A DNA stretch of 40,377 nt. It comes from Gemmatimonadota bacterium (lineage in GTDB: Bacteria; Gemmatimonadota; Gemmatimonadetes; Longimicrobiales; Gaopeijiaceae). This document shows, in pieces, positions 33,354 through 40,377 of the stretch; position 1 is the stretch's first letter; each line of letters opens with the position of its first letter. The notes under the pieces are model-generated. The model was not told where the DNA came from. It made no database searches and saw only the letters and a program-made list of their open reading frames with translations. A program made the translations under genes and the position numbers. Location: positions 1-40,377 of the forward strand of contig JAPPOV010000002.1 in assembly GCA_028873595.1 (NCBI GenBank), written 5' to 3'.

Positions 33354-35696
33354 ATGAGCGAGACGAACCATACGCCCTCCGGGGGCACCGATTTCATCCG
33401 TCAGCAGATCCGTGCCGATCTGGCTGACGACCGGTACGGCGGACGCGTGGTCACACGCTTTCCCCCCGAGCCCAACGGTTATTTGCACGTTGGACACGCG
33501 ACGGCGATCTGCCTGAACTTCGGGATTGCGGCCGATTTCGGGGGGCAGTGTCACCTGCGGTACGACGATACCAATCCGGAGAAGGAGGACGAGGAGTTCG
33601 CGCGGTCGATCCAGGAAGACGTTCGTTGGCTTGGATTCGACTGGGGTGAGCACCTTTACTACGCGTCCGACTACTTCGAACGGATGTATGACTGTGCTGT
33701 AGCCCTGATCGAAAAGGGCCTCGCGTATGTAGACTCCCAGCCTCTCGAGGCGATCCGAGAGGGCCGTGGAACGGTCACCGAACCAGGGACAGCATCCCCG
33801 TACAGAGAGCGAACCGTCGAGGAGAGCCTCGACCTGTTCTCACGGATGCGGGCGGGCGAGTTCGAGGATGGTGCGCACGTCTTGCGGGGCAAGATCGACA
33901 TGGGGCATCCGAACATGCTCATGCGTGACCCCGTCCTGTACCGCATCCGACATGCGCAGCACTATCGACAGGGTGACGACTGGTGCATCTATCCGCTGTA
34001 TGACTACGCCCACTGCCTCGAGGATGCGTTCGAGGGCGTGACACACTCCATCTGCACGATCGAATTCGAGAACAATCGTGAGCTGTACGACTGGGTGCTC
34101 GAGAACACCGGCTTCGACGAGCCCCGCCCGCACCAGTACGAGTGGGCCGGCCTCGATCTCGAGAACGCAGTGCTTTCGAAACGTGCGATCGGGCCTCTGG
34201 TCGCAGCTGGCCTCGTCTCGGGCTGGGATGATCCGCGTCTCGCCACGATCTCCGCGTTTCGGCGTCGCGGTGTCCCTCCTGAAGCGATTCGGATGTTCGC
34301 TGGCATCGTCGGCGTGTCTCGGTCCGGGGGACGCACGGAGGAGGACAAGTTCGAGTATGCGATACGTGAGGTCCTGAACCCTGTCGCACCTCGGGTGATG
34401 GCGGTGCTCGACCCCATCAAGGTCGTGCTCACGAACCTCCCGGAGGCCCACGCCGAGTCGTTCGACCTGCCTTCGTTCCCACCGGACGTGGACGGCGAGG
34501 GGTCGCGGCCCGTCCCATTCCACCGGGAGGTATGGATCGAGCGAACCGACTTCGCTGAAGACCCGCCGAAGGGCTTCCGCCGGCTCGTCCCGAATGGCGA
34601 AGTCCGGTTGCGTGGCGCGTACGTGATCCGTTGCGACGAGGTCCTGAAGGACGAGGACGGGATGGTGACGGAGCTTCGGTGCTCGGTAGATCGTGAGACG
34701 CAGGGCGGGGGCAGCCCGACCGGACGAAAGGTGCGCGGCACGATCCAGTGGGTCTCGGTCTCCGACGCACTCGACGCCGAGGTAAGGCTGTTTTCTGCGC
34801 TCCTGACCCCGCTCGATGATGATGCAGAAGAAGAACCCCCGATCACAGAACGGGTGAACCCGGAATCCCTCGTGGTGGTTCATGGCGCGAAGATCGAACC
34901 GTCGATCGCATCCGACGACGCGGAGACCCGATATCAGTTCGAGCGGACCGGATACTTCTGGCGCGATCCTGTGGACGGACGTGATGACCGCCTGGTCTTC
35001 AATCGGATTGTGGCGCTCAAGAACACCTACAGGCCCGCGGTCGAAGCAGTGCCCGCCCGATCCGAGGCGCGAGAGCGGGCAGCAGAGGAAAAGGTGGCTG
35101 GGCCCTCGGTCAAGCCGCAGATCAGCGATGCCCGACAGGCGGCTCGCGATGCCGAACCTCAGCTGGCGGCACGTTTCGAGTCATACCAGTCGGCATATGG
35201 TCTATCGACCGAGCACGCCGATCTGCTCACTGGATCGATGGCCACGGCGACATTCTTCGAAGCTGCCGTCGGGGTACACGAAGACGCCGTTACGGTGGCC
35301 TCATGGATGGTCACGGATGTACGGTCGTTGCTCGGTGAGGAGGGGATAGCCGGTCTGACCTTCACCGGTGATTCACTGGGGCACCTCGTGCGCCTCGTGG
35401 CCAATGGCACCGTGAGCCGACGAGCCGCCAAGGACGTTCTGGCACGCATGGCTGAGGTGGGGGGAGAGCCGGCGGCGCTTATCGAAGAGATGGGCCTCGC
35501 GTCGGTCTCGGACGCCGGCGCGCTGAGGGATGTGATCGACGGAGTCCTTTCCGGTATGCCCGACAAGGTCGAAGCGTATCGAGGCGGAAGATCGAACCTG
35601 ATCGGGCTCTTCATTGGTGAAGTGATGAAGGCGACCAAAGGCGCGGCAGACCCGAAGGCCGTACGTACTCTCCTCAATGAAAGGCTCGACTCGTGA
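33354..35696 (+). CDS. glnS: Glutaminyl-tRNA synthetase with C-terminal YqeY-like domain
   Basis: A 780-residue class I synthetase that charges tRNA-Gln with glutamine. The HIGH signature is HVGH at residues 45-48 (PPEPNGYLHVGHA), and the KMSKS equivalent is VLSKR at 273-277. YDDTNPEKE and the GlnRS beta-barrels follow up to about residue 560. The extra region (about 590-778, ending in GEVMKATKGAADPKAVRTLLNERL) resembles YqeY/GatB-type tRNA-binding domains, as known in Deinococcus GlnRS; E. coli GlnRS has only 554 residues and lacks it. No Shine-Dalgarno site is evident before the ATG. The stop overlaps the gltX GTG start (GTGA), so both synthetases are coupled. Confidence 0.96.
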   Translation: MSETNHTPSGGTDFIRQQIRADLADDRYGGRVVTRFPPEPNGYLHVGHATAICLNFGIAADFGGQCHLRYDDTNPEKEDEEFARSIQEDVRWLGFDWGEHLYYASDYFERMYDCAVALIEKGLAYVDSQPLEAIREGRGTVTEPGTASPYRERTVEESLDLFSRMRAGEFEDGAHVLRGKIDMGHPNMLMRDPVLYRIRHAQHYRQGDDWCIYPLYDYAHCLEDAFEGVTHSICTIEFENNRELYDWVLENTGFDEPRPHQYEWAGLDLENAVLSKRAIGPLVAAGLVSGWDDPRLATISAFRRRGVPPEAIRMFAGIVGVSRSGGRTEEDKFEYAIREVLNPVAPRVMAVLDPIKVVLTNLPEAHAESFDLPSFPPDVDGEGSRPVPFHREVWIERTDFAEDPPKGFRRLVPNGEVRLRGAYVIRCDEVLKDEDGMVTELRCSVDRETQGGGSPTGRKVRGTIQWVSVSDALDAEVRLFSALLTPLDDDAEEEPPITERVNPESLVVVHGAKIEPSIASDDAETRYQFERTGYFWRDPVDGRDDRLVFNRIVALKNTYRPAVEAVPARSEARERAAEEKVAGPSVKPQISDARQAARDAEPQLAARFESYQSAYGLSTEHADLLTGSMATATFFEAAVGVHEDAVTVASWMVTDVRSLLGEEGIAGLTFTGDSLGHLVRLVANGTVSRRAAKDVLARMAEVGGEPAALIEEMGLASVSDAGALRDVIDGVLSGMPDKVEAYRGGRSNLIGLFIGEVMKATKGAADPKAVRTLLNERLDS

Positions 35697-37126
35697 CCAT
35701 GCGACTTCGCTTCGCTCCGTCCCCGACCGGATATCTGCACGTCGGAGGGGCCCGTACGGCTGTCTTCAACTGGCTCATCGCCCGTAATGGTGGCGGAACC
35801 TTCGTTCTGCGTGTCGAGGACACCGATCGAGCCCGCTCGAGTGATGAGCACACGCAGGTGATCCTGGACGGATTAACCTGGTTGGGGGTGGACTGGGACG
35901 AGGGACCGTTCTTCCAGAGCGAGGGGGTCGAGCGGCACCGAGCGGATGCATACCGGCTGCTCGAGGAGGGGAAGGCCTATCGTGACTTCTCTGACTCGGA
36001 GGCGGTACGGGCGGAGGCGCAGGAACGTGGGATGCATCCGAGCCGGGTCGCGCGCGAGAAGATGCAGGAACTGGGTGCAGAGGAGACCGAACGGCGAGCT
36101 GAAGCCGGGGAGCCGTTTGCGATCCGCCTTCTGGTACCTGATGGAGAGACGGTATTCCACGATCTCGTGCATGGAGAAATGCACTTCGGGAACGAGGATA
36201 TCGACGACCTGGTGATTCTGCGAAGCGATGGCACGCCCACCTACAACCTCGCCGTCGTTTCCGATGATGCCGAGATGCGGATTACGCATGTGCTGCGCGG
36301 AGACGATCACTTGTCGAACACGCCGAAGCAGGTGCTTCTCTATCGTGCACTCGGCTATTCGGAGCCGGTTTTCGCTCACGTCCCGCTTATCCTCGGGGCA
36401 GATGGCAAGAAGCTCTCGAAGCGACACGGAGCGACCGCGGTCGGGGATTACTCGAAAGAGGGGATTCTACCCGAGGCGATGATGAATTTCCTCGCGCTTC
36501 TCGGGTGGAGCCCCGGGGACGACCGCGAATTCATGACTCGCGACGAGTTGATCGAGGCGTTCAGCACAGATCGGCTTCTCAAGTCAGCGTCGGTCTTCGA
36601 TACGGACAAGCTCGCGTGGCTGAACGGCCGACACCTGGCGGAACACCCGGATGCGGAACTCGTCGCGCACGTGAGGGGGATTCTGGACGAAGAGGAGTCG
36701 TTCCGGCCGGAGCTGTTAGGAGACACCGAGTGGATCGGCGAACTCCTCGAGGTCATCAAGCCACGGGCACGCACACTCGATGACTTGGCGGATCAAGCAC
36801 GGCCTTTCCTCTGTGACGAGCTGCACTTCGAGTCGAAGGCGGTGGCGAAGCACTGGGAGAAGGACCCGACATCGGCGATTGATCGACTCGACGCCCTTCT
36901 CGACGCCTTCGATGGCATCTCTTGGACACGGGAGGACCTCGAAACGGCGTTACGTACTCGTGCTGCAGCCATGGACGTCAGTGCGGGAAAGCTGATTCAC
37001 CCGTTGAGGGTTTCCCTCACGGGAAACATGGCCAGTCCCGGGATCTTCGACGTCCTCGCGCTTCTTGGTCGCGAGAGGTCCCGGAACCGAATGGAAGACG
37101 GTGTGGAGCGTATCCGCAGACGTTAA
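35693..37126 (+). CDS. gltX: Glutamyl-tRNA synthetase
   Basis: A 477-residue class I synthetase of normal GltX length, with HIGH motif HVGG at residues 16-19 (RFAPSPTGYLHVGGA) and KMSKS motif KLSKR at 240-244. RVEDTDRARS and HVLRGDDHLSNTPKQ are family hallmarks, and the C-terminal helical anticodon-binding domain is complete. That length excludes the short GluQ-type paralogue. It attaches glutamate to tRNA-Glu in the cytoplasm. GTG 35693 is chosen because AAGG (35681-35684) is spaced well for it; ATG 35699, two codons in, is the alternative. Translation is probably coupled to glnS. Confidence 0.96.
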   Translation: MTMRLRFAPSPTGYLHVGGARTAVFNWLIARNGGGTFVLRVEDTDRARSSDEHTQVILDGLTWLGVDWDEGPFFQSEGVERHRADAYRLLEEGKAYRDFSDSEAVRAEAQERGMHPSRVAREKMQELGAEETERRAEAGEPFAIRLLVPDGETVFHDLVHGEMHFGNEDIDDLVILRSDGTPTYNLAVVSDDAEMRITHVLRGDDHLSNTPKQVLLYRALGYSEPVFAHVPLILGADGKKLSKRHGATAVGDYSKEGILPEAMMNFLALLGWSPGDDREFMTRDELIEAFSTDRLLKSASVFDTDKLAWLNGRHLAEHPDAELVAHVRGILDEEESFRPELLGDTEWIGELLEVIKPRARTLDDLADQARPFLCDELHFESKAVAKHWEKDPTSAIDRLDALLDAFDGISWTREDLETALRTRAAAMDVSAGKLIHPLRVSLTGNMASPGIFDVLALLGRERSRNRMEDGVERIRRR

Positions 37127-37132
37127 GGAAAT

Positions 37133-37162
37133 GCTTTCTTTAGCTTTCTTGACACCTTTCTG
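37133..37162 (+). repeat. Helically phased GCTTTCTT repeats over the lexA-like promoter
   Basis: GCTTTCTT occurs at 37133-37140 and exactly 10 bp later at 37143-37150; a related CCTTTCTG follows at 37155-37162. The second copy overlaps the -35 box (37149-37154) and the third lies in the spacer. One-turn spacing on top of a promoter suggests a repressor-binding array, possibly for the LexA-like product itself. Confidence 0.45.
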
Positions 37163-37178
37163 AACCCCACATTAGGAT
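37149..37178 (+). promoter_or_regulatory. Sigma70-type promoter for the lexA-like gene
   Basis: TTGACA (37149-37154, a perfect -35 match), an 18-bp spacer and TAGGAT (37173-37178, 4 of 6 matches to -10) lie about 50 bp before the start codon. They sit in the 103-bp gap after gltX, so the gene can be transcribed independently of the synthetases. Confidence 0.6.
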
Positions 37179-37229
37179 AGCCCCCCTTTCCTCCGTCGGG
37201 CGCAGTCTCGCCCCCTGTCCAGGTGTTGA

Positions 37230-37922
37230 TTGTTGGCTAAAACTGAGGCAATCCTTCAGCGTGAGTCGCAGACCACGAGTCATTCGGTCGAGCCGCTCAC
37301 CGAGATTGAGCGGAAGATCCTCGACTTCATGGTCCAATACCTTCGGGCGAACACCTATCAGCCGTCGATCCGCGAGATCGGCGCGCGATTCGGGATCAAG
37401 AGTACGAAGACGGTCTCAGAGCATTTGCAGACGTTGGCGGAGAAAGGGTGTCTGGAACGGGATCCGTCTCGCTCGCGTGGTGTGAGGATCCTGGGTGTGG
37501 ACCTGAGTGCGGATACGGTTGCGGTGCCCTGCTACGCCGAGGTGCCCTCCAACGGTGCGTCCAGCGCCGAAGCATATGTCTCCGTCGATCGCCAGCTCGG
37601 CAGCCGTGATGGCTCCTTCATGGTTCGTGCACGCGCCGGAGATCTGGCGATCCTCGGTGTGGCAGAGGGCGACCTCGTTCTCGTCTCGCCGGCCACGGTC
37701 GAGGACGTCGACGACGGCTCAGTCATCGTTGCGGATGTGGGCGATGCCAAGACGTTCCATCGGTTTTCGCGCAACGGCACGGGTGTCACACTCGAGGCTC
37801 TGCAACCGGGTGGCACCAAGACACATGTGGAAGACGCGGGCACGCTTCAGGTCATGGGACGTGTCACCGGGTTCTATCGCCGGATGGACGGGGTCGGTGC
37901 GATCAACCTGACCCAGCACTAG
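37230..37922 (+). CDS. LexA-like repressor without recognisable autocleavage residues
   Basis: A 230-residue protein with LexA architecture. The winged-helix N-terminus (LTEIERKILDFMVQYL, YQPSIREIGARFGIKS, SEHLQTLAEKG, SRGVRIL; residues 23-88) aligns well with LexA. The C-terminal S24-like domain keeps the overall pattern (VPCYAEVP, MVRARAGD, EGDLVLVSP, GSVIVADVG). LexA's Ala-Gly cleavage pair is replaced by Ser-Asn or Asn-Gly (near 107-109). The catalytic Ser aligns with Asp138 or Leu139, and the catalytic Lys with His177. RecA-stimulated self-cleavage is therefore not expected. The start is TTG 37230 (or TTG 37233), with AGG six bases upstream; no ATG lies before residue 34. It precedes tadA by 16 bp. 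Confidence 0.85.
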   Translation: MLAKTEAILQRESQTTSHSVEPLTEIERKILDFMVQYLRANTYQPSIREIGARFGIKSTKTVSEHLQTLAEKGCLERDPSRSRGVRILGVDLSADTVAVPCYAEVPSNGASSAEAYVSVDRQLGSRDGSFMVRARAGDLAILGVAEGDLVLVSPATVEDVDDGSVIVADVGDAKTFHRFSRNGTGVTLEALQPGGTKTHVEDAGTLQVMGRVTGFYRRMDGVGAINLTQH

Positions 37923-37938
37923 GGGTCCCTCGGGGAGG

Positions 37939-38433
37939 ATGACGCCCCCGTCGTCTCCGTCCGCACCATCTCCAACAGTACACGTGTCTCTCGACGAGAC
38001 GTGGATGAGGCGTGCGCTCGAACTCGCCCGAGGGGCGGAGGCACGTGGCGAGGTCCCGGTGGGAGCCGTCATCGTCCGCCATGGGGTGGTGCTCGGGGAG
38101 GGAAGCAACCGGACGATCGAAGACGCGGATCCCACCGCGCATGCCGAGGTTGTCGCAATCCGAGCCGCCGCTGCGCTGGAAGGGGATTGGCGACTTCTCG
38201 ATACGACGCTCTACGTGACGCTCGAGCCATGCACGATGTGTGCGGGTGCGATCGTGTTGGCACGGATCCCTCGGGTCGTGTTCGCGACATATGACCCGAA
38301 GGCGGGAATGGGGGGTTCGATAGAAAACCTTCTCCAGGACGCTCGATTGAACCACCGTTGTGCCGTGACCTCCGGTGTTCTGGCCAACGAAGCGAGTGCC
38401 ATGCTGAAAGACTTCTTCCGATCGCGTCGATGA
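37939..38433 (+). CDS. tadA: tRNA adenosine(34) deaminase
   Basis: A 164-residue zinc deaminase that converts adenosine to inosine at the wobble position of tRNA-Arg(ACG). The active site is complete: His68 and Glu70 (AHAEV) plus Cys98 and Cys101 (EPCTMCAGA). PVGAVIV and GSIENLLQDARLNHR match TadA well and separate it from other cytidine or guanine deaminases. At ATG 37939 the GGGGAGG site is only one base away, so GTG 37984 (15 codons in) is a plausible alternative start; the extra N-terminus is Pro/Ser-rich and not conserved. The stop overlaps the following lipoprotein gene by 4 bp. Confidence 0.94.
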   Translation: MTPPSSPSAPSPTVHVSLDETWMRRALELARGAEARGEVPVGAVIVRHGVVLGEGSNRTIEDADPTAHAEVVAIRAAAALEGDWRLLDTTLYVTLEPCTMCAGAIVLARIPRVVFATYDPKAGMGGSIENLLQDARLNHRCAVTSGVLANEASAMLKDFFRSRR

Positions 38434-39758
38434 AACCAGCGGTCGTACTCATGGCATGTGCCCTGCTTGCAGGCTGCCGAGTCGTAGCCGTGCCGGCCGG
38501 GGGGGCGGTAGCGCCCGCCGGGCCACCTCCGACGGCCCTCGCGCCGAGCGCGGATCGCACTCCGGCCACACCGATATTGGCGACGGTACCCAATCCGGTG
38601 CGCAAATTCCCCGAAGTGCGAGCGTTGTGGGTCGTTCGGTTTACCATGACGTCCGAGGAGGCCGTTCGCGACATGGTGGCGGACGCCGCCCGCAACGGGT
38701 TCAATACTTTGATCGTGCAGGTTCGGGGACGCGCGGACGCATTCTACGCGTCCGCGATCGAGCCTCGTGGCGAGCCGGTACGTGAGCCGGCGCCGTTCGA
38801 CCCGCTCGACCTTGTCATACGAGAGGCGCACGCCAGAGGCATTGCGGTCCACGCGTGGGTCAACACGCACCTCGTGTGGGGGCCGGCGGCACTGCCCGAA
38901 AGCCCGGAGCACATCCTTCATTCGCACCCGGATTGGCTCTCCGTTCCGAGGGAATTAGGGCGGGAGTTGATCGCGATCGACCCGTTCGATCCGCGGTTCG
39001 TCGATCAGTTGATCCAGTATGCGCGACAGAATTCGTCGACGGTGGAGGGCGTGTACACGAGCCCGTCTCATCCGGCCGTCCAGGATCGCGTGCATGCGGT
39101 GTGGCTCGACCTGGCAGCCCGATACGACCTCGATGGGATCCATTTCGACTACATCCGCTTTCCTTCTGCGGGCTACGACTATTCGATCGGGGCGCTCGAG
39201 CGCTTTCGGCTTTGGGCCCGGGCAGCGCTACCGGCAGCGCGGTGGGAGCAGCTGGATCAGGCGTACGAAGCAGATCTGTATGCCTTCGTCGACGGAGAGC
39301 CGGCGCTCTGGGGTGAGTTTCGTCGTGAGCATGTAACTCGGCTGGTCGAGCGGATTCACCGTGACGTCAAGACGATCAAACCTCGTCTCACGATTTCGGC
39401 AGCCGTCATTGCCGACGCGGAGCTTGCGCTGAACGATCGCTTCCAGGACTGGCCCTCGTGGCTGGAGCGGGGAATCATCGACATTGCGGTACCGATGGCG
39501 TACACGACGGATTCCGACCGCTTTCGTGCGCTCGTGCGCTCCGCCCGATTCTCTGCCGGCCACCCCGACCGTGTTTGGGCCGGAATCGGGGCGTATATGA
39601 ACACGGCCGAGCGCACGCTAGGGATGATCGATATCGCCCGCACGGAGGACGCCGGTGGGCTGGTCCTGTTCTCCTACGATTGGGCCGTGGGAGAGGGGAG
39701 GGGAGACCCGGATCGCCCGTTCCTGAGCCGCATCGCCGAGGGGCGCTTCGGGAGGTAG
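38430..39758 (+). CDS. GHL10-family (YddW-like) glycoside hydrolase-like lipoprotein
   Basis: A 442-residue lipoprotein. The signal peptide ends with lipobox LAGC, with Cys16 as lipidated residue, and a Pro/Ala-rich linker follows to about residue 58. The catalytic-like (beta/alpha)8 domain belongs to GHL10 (DUF187, PF02638): RALWVVRFTMTSEEAV, FNTLIVQVRGRADAFY, VHAWVNTHLVWGP, DLDGIHFDYIRFPS and IDIAVPMAYTTD. Members are thought to cleave glycans, some peptidoglycan-related; the substrate here is unknown. ATG 38430 overlaps the tadA stop (ATGA); a longer frame from 38358 would overlap tadA and lose the lipobox position. It ends 6 bp before the convergent antiporter gene. Confidence 0.9.
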   Translation: MKPAVVLMACALLAGCRVVAVPAGGAVAPAGPPPTALAPSADRTPATPILATVPNPVRKFPEVRALWVVRFTMTSEEAVRDMVADAARNGFNTLIVQVRGRADAFYASAIEPRGEPVREPAPFDPLDLVIREAHARGIAVHAWVNTHLVWGPAALPESPEHILHSHPDWLSVPRELGRELIAIDPFDPRFVDQLIQYARQNSSTVEGVYTSPSHPAVQDRVHAVWLDLAARYDLDGIHFDYIRFPSAGYDYSIGALERFRLWARAALPAARWEQLDQAYEADLYAFVDGEPALWGEFRREHVTRLVERIHRDVKTIKPRLTISAAVIADAELALNDRFQDWPSWLERGIIDIAVPMAYTTDSDRFRALVRSARFSAGHPDRVWAGIGAYMNTAERTLGMIDIARTEDAGGLVLFSYDWAVGEGRGDPDRPFLSRIAEGRFGR

Positions 39759-39764
39759 GGTGCC

Positions 39765-40377
39765 CTACGTCTCCTGAAGCTCCACCGGGGTCCCAAGTAC
39801 ACGCAGGAGTCCGGCCAGGATCACGATCCCGATGAGCAGGCCGGCCATCGGAGGCAGACCGTAGGCAGTTCCGAGGTTTCCGAGCAGCATCGCCAGGATC
39901 CCGACCACCAGAGCGTACGGGAGCTGAGTCTTCACGTGGTCGACGTGATCGCATGCAGAAGCGGTCGAGGAGAGGACCGTTGTGTCGGAGATTGGAGAGC
40001 AGTGGTCCCCCCAGATGGCGCCGGCCAGCACGGACGCGATGCTCCCGAGTAACACCGCTTCCATGGGACCTCCTGGAAGGATATCGGCTCCGCCGAGGCC
40101 TACGACCAGAGGGATGGCGACGGGTAGCATGATGGCCATCGTACCCCATGACGTGCCCGTCGCGAACGCCATGGCACCAGAGGTGGCGAAGACGATCAGC
40201 GGGATGAGCTGAACCGCGACGCGGTCGGAGAGGATCGCCTGAAGAAAGAGCGAAGTTCCGATCACCTCGGTCACCGATCCCAGGGACCACGCGAGGACCA
40301 GAATGACCATGGCGATCATCATTGACTTGAACCCTCCCACGGCGGCGTCGATGCACTCGCGGAGGGTCAGCAGGCGC
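39765..40377 (-). CDS. NhaC-type Na+/H+ antiporter, 5' truncated by window edge
   Basis: About 203 C-terminal codons are visible, and the frame is open to the right edge with no start codon required inside (CIDAAVGGFKSM precedes the first internal candidate). Hydrophobic segments such as MMIAMVILVLAWSLGSVT, FATGTSWGTMAIMLPVAIPL and ALVVGILAMLLGNLGTAYG alternate with loops. The motif GDHCSPISDTTVLSSTASACDH followed by TQLPYAL is diagnostic of the NhaC family (PF03553). It would exchange sodium for protons across the inner membrane, although some relatives transport amino or organic acids. The gene is convergent with the GHL10 lipoprotein gene. Confidence 0.9.
   Translation of the reverse strand, partial: RLLTLRECIDAAVGGFKSMMIAMVILVLAWSLGSVTEVIGTSLFLQAILSDRVAVQLIPLIVFATSGAMAFATGTSWGTMAIMLPVAIPLVVGLGGADILPGGPMEAVLLGSIASVLAGAIWGDHCSPISDTTVLSSTASACDHVDHVKTQLPYALVVGILAMLLGNLGTAYGLPPMAGLLIGIVILAGLLRVLGTPVELQET

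Overview
The window is GC-rich bacterial chromosome, about 62-65% GC by eye. It encodes a double-membrane cell: a TolC channel, a beta-barrel protein, lipoproteins with lipoboxes and Tat-type leaders. The gene mix (Asp-box BNR protein, DUF1592-DUF1552-ankyrin operon, secreted creatininase-like, S41 and aldo/keto reductase proteins, penicillin acylase) resembles marine or host-associated Gemmatimonadota. That placement is an inference from gene content, not a phylogenetic result. No CRISPR array, intact integrase, transposase or rRNA gene was seen.

Layout. 3-2798: 3' part of a secreted beta-propeller protein. 3032-4509: overlapping acyl carrier protein and ketosynthase genes. 4510-8057: a tRNA-Ser(UGA) locus. 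A 57-bp piece of the tRNA (anticodon arm to 3' end) is duplicated 3309 bp away from the intact gene. The two copies bracket a penicillin acylase-family gene, an overlapping small membrane protein and a 3' gene fragment; a possible integrase fragment lies just outside. This has the form of a small island that integrated into a tRNA gene and decayed. 8139-13802 (minus): a three-gene operon of DUF1592-type multidomain protein, DUF1552 protein and ankyrin protein, partly translationally coupled. 13858-16175: creatininase-like protein, divergent DUF6122-like membrane protein, Tat-exported aldo/keto reductase. 16392-19134: alpha/beta hydrolase and S41-like peptidase, preceded by a strongly structured leader. 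19215-20219 (minus): MORN-repeat lipoprotein and CDGSH iron-sulfur protein. 20359-21582: ispG.

21782-30794 is a tight efflux operon: adaptor, TolC-like channel and two different RND pumps, with 4-bp overlaps at two of the three junctions. 30906-33261 holds a beta-barrel protein and an odd envelope protein with an Arg-Pro-Ser tail, closed by a textbook terminator. 33354-37126 is glnS (with C-terminal YqeY-like domain) overlapping gltX. 37230-39758 is a LexA-like repressor, tadA and a GHL10-type lipoprotein. A 5'-truncated NhaC-type antiporter gene (minus) runs off the right edge.

The points most worth a second look are: the LexA-like protein with no recognisable self-cleavage residues, the repeats over its own -35 box, the tRNA-Ser island, the structured leader at 16319-16378 and the creatininase-like protein with substituted metal ligands.
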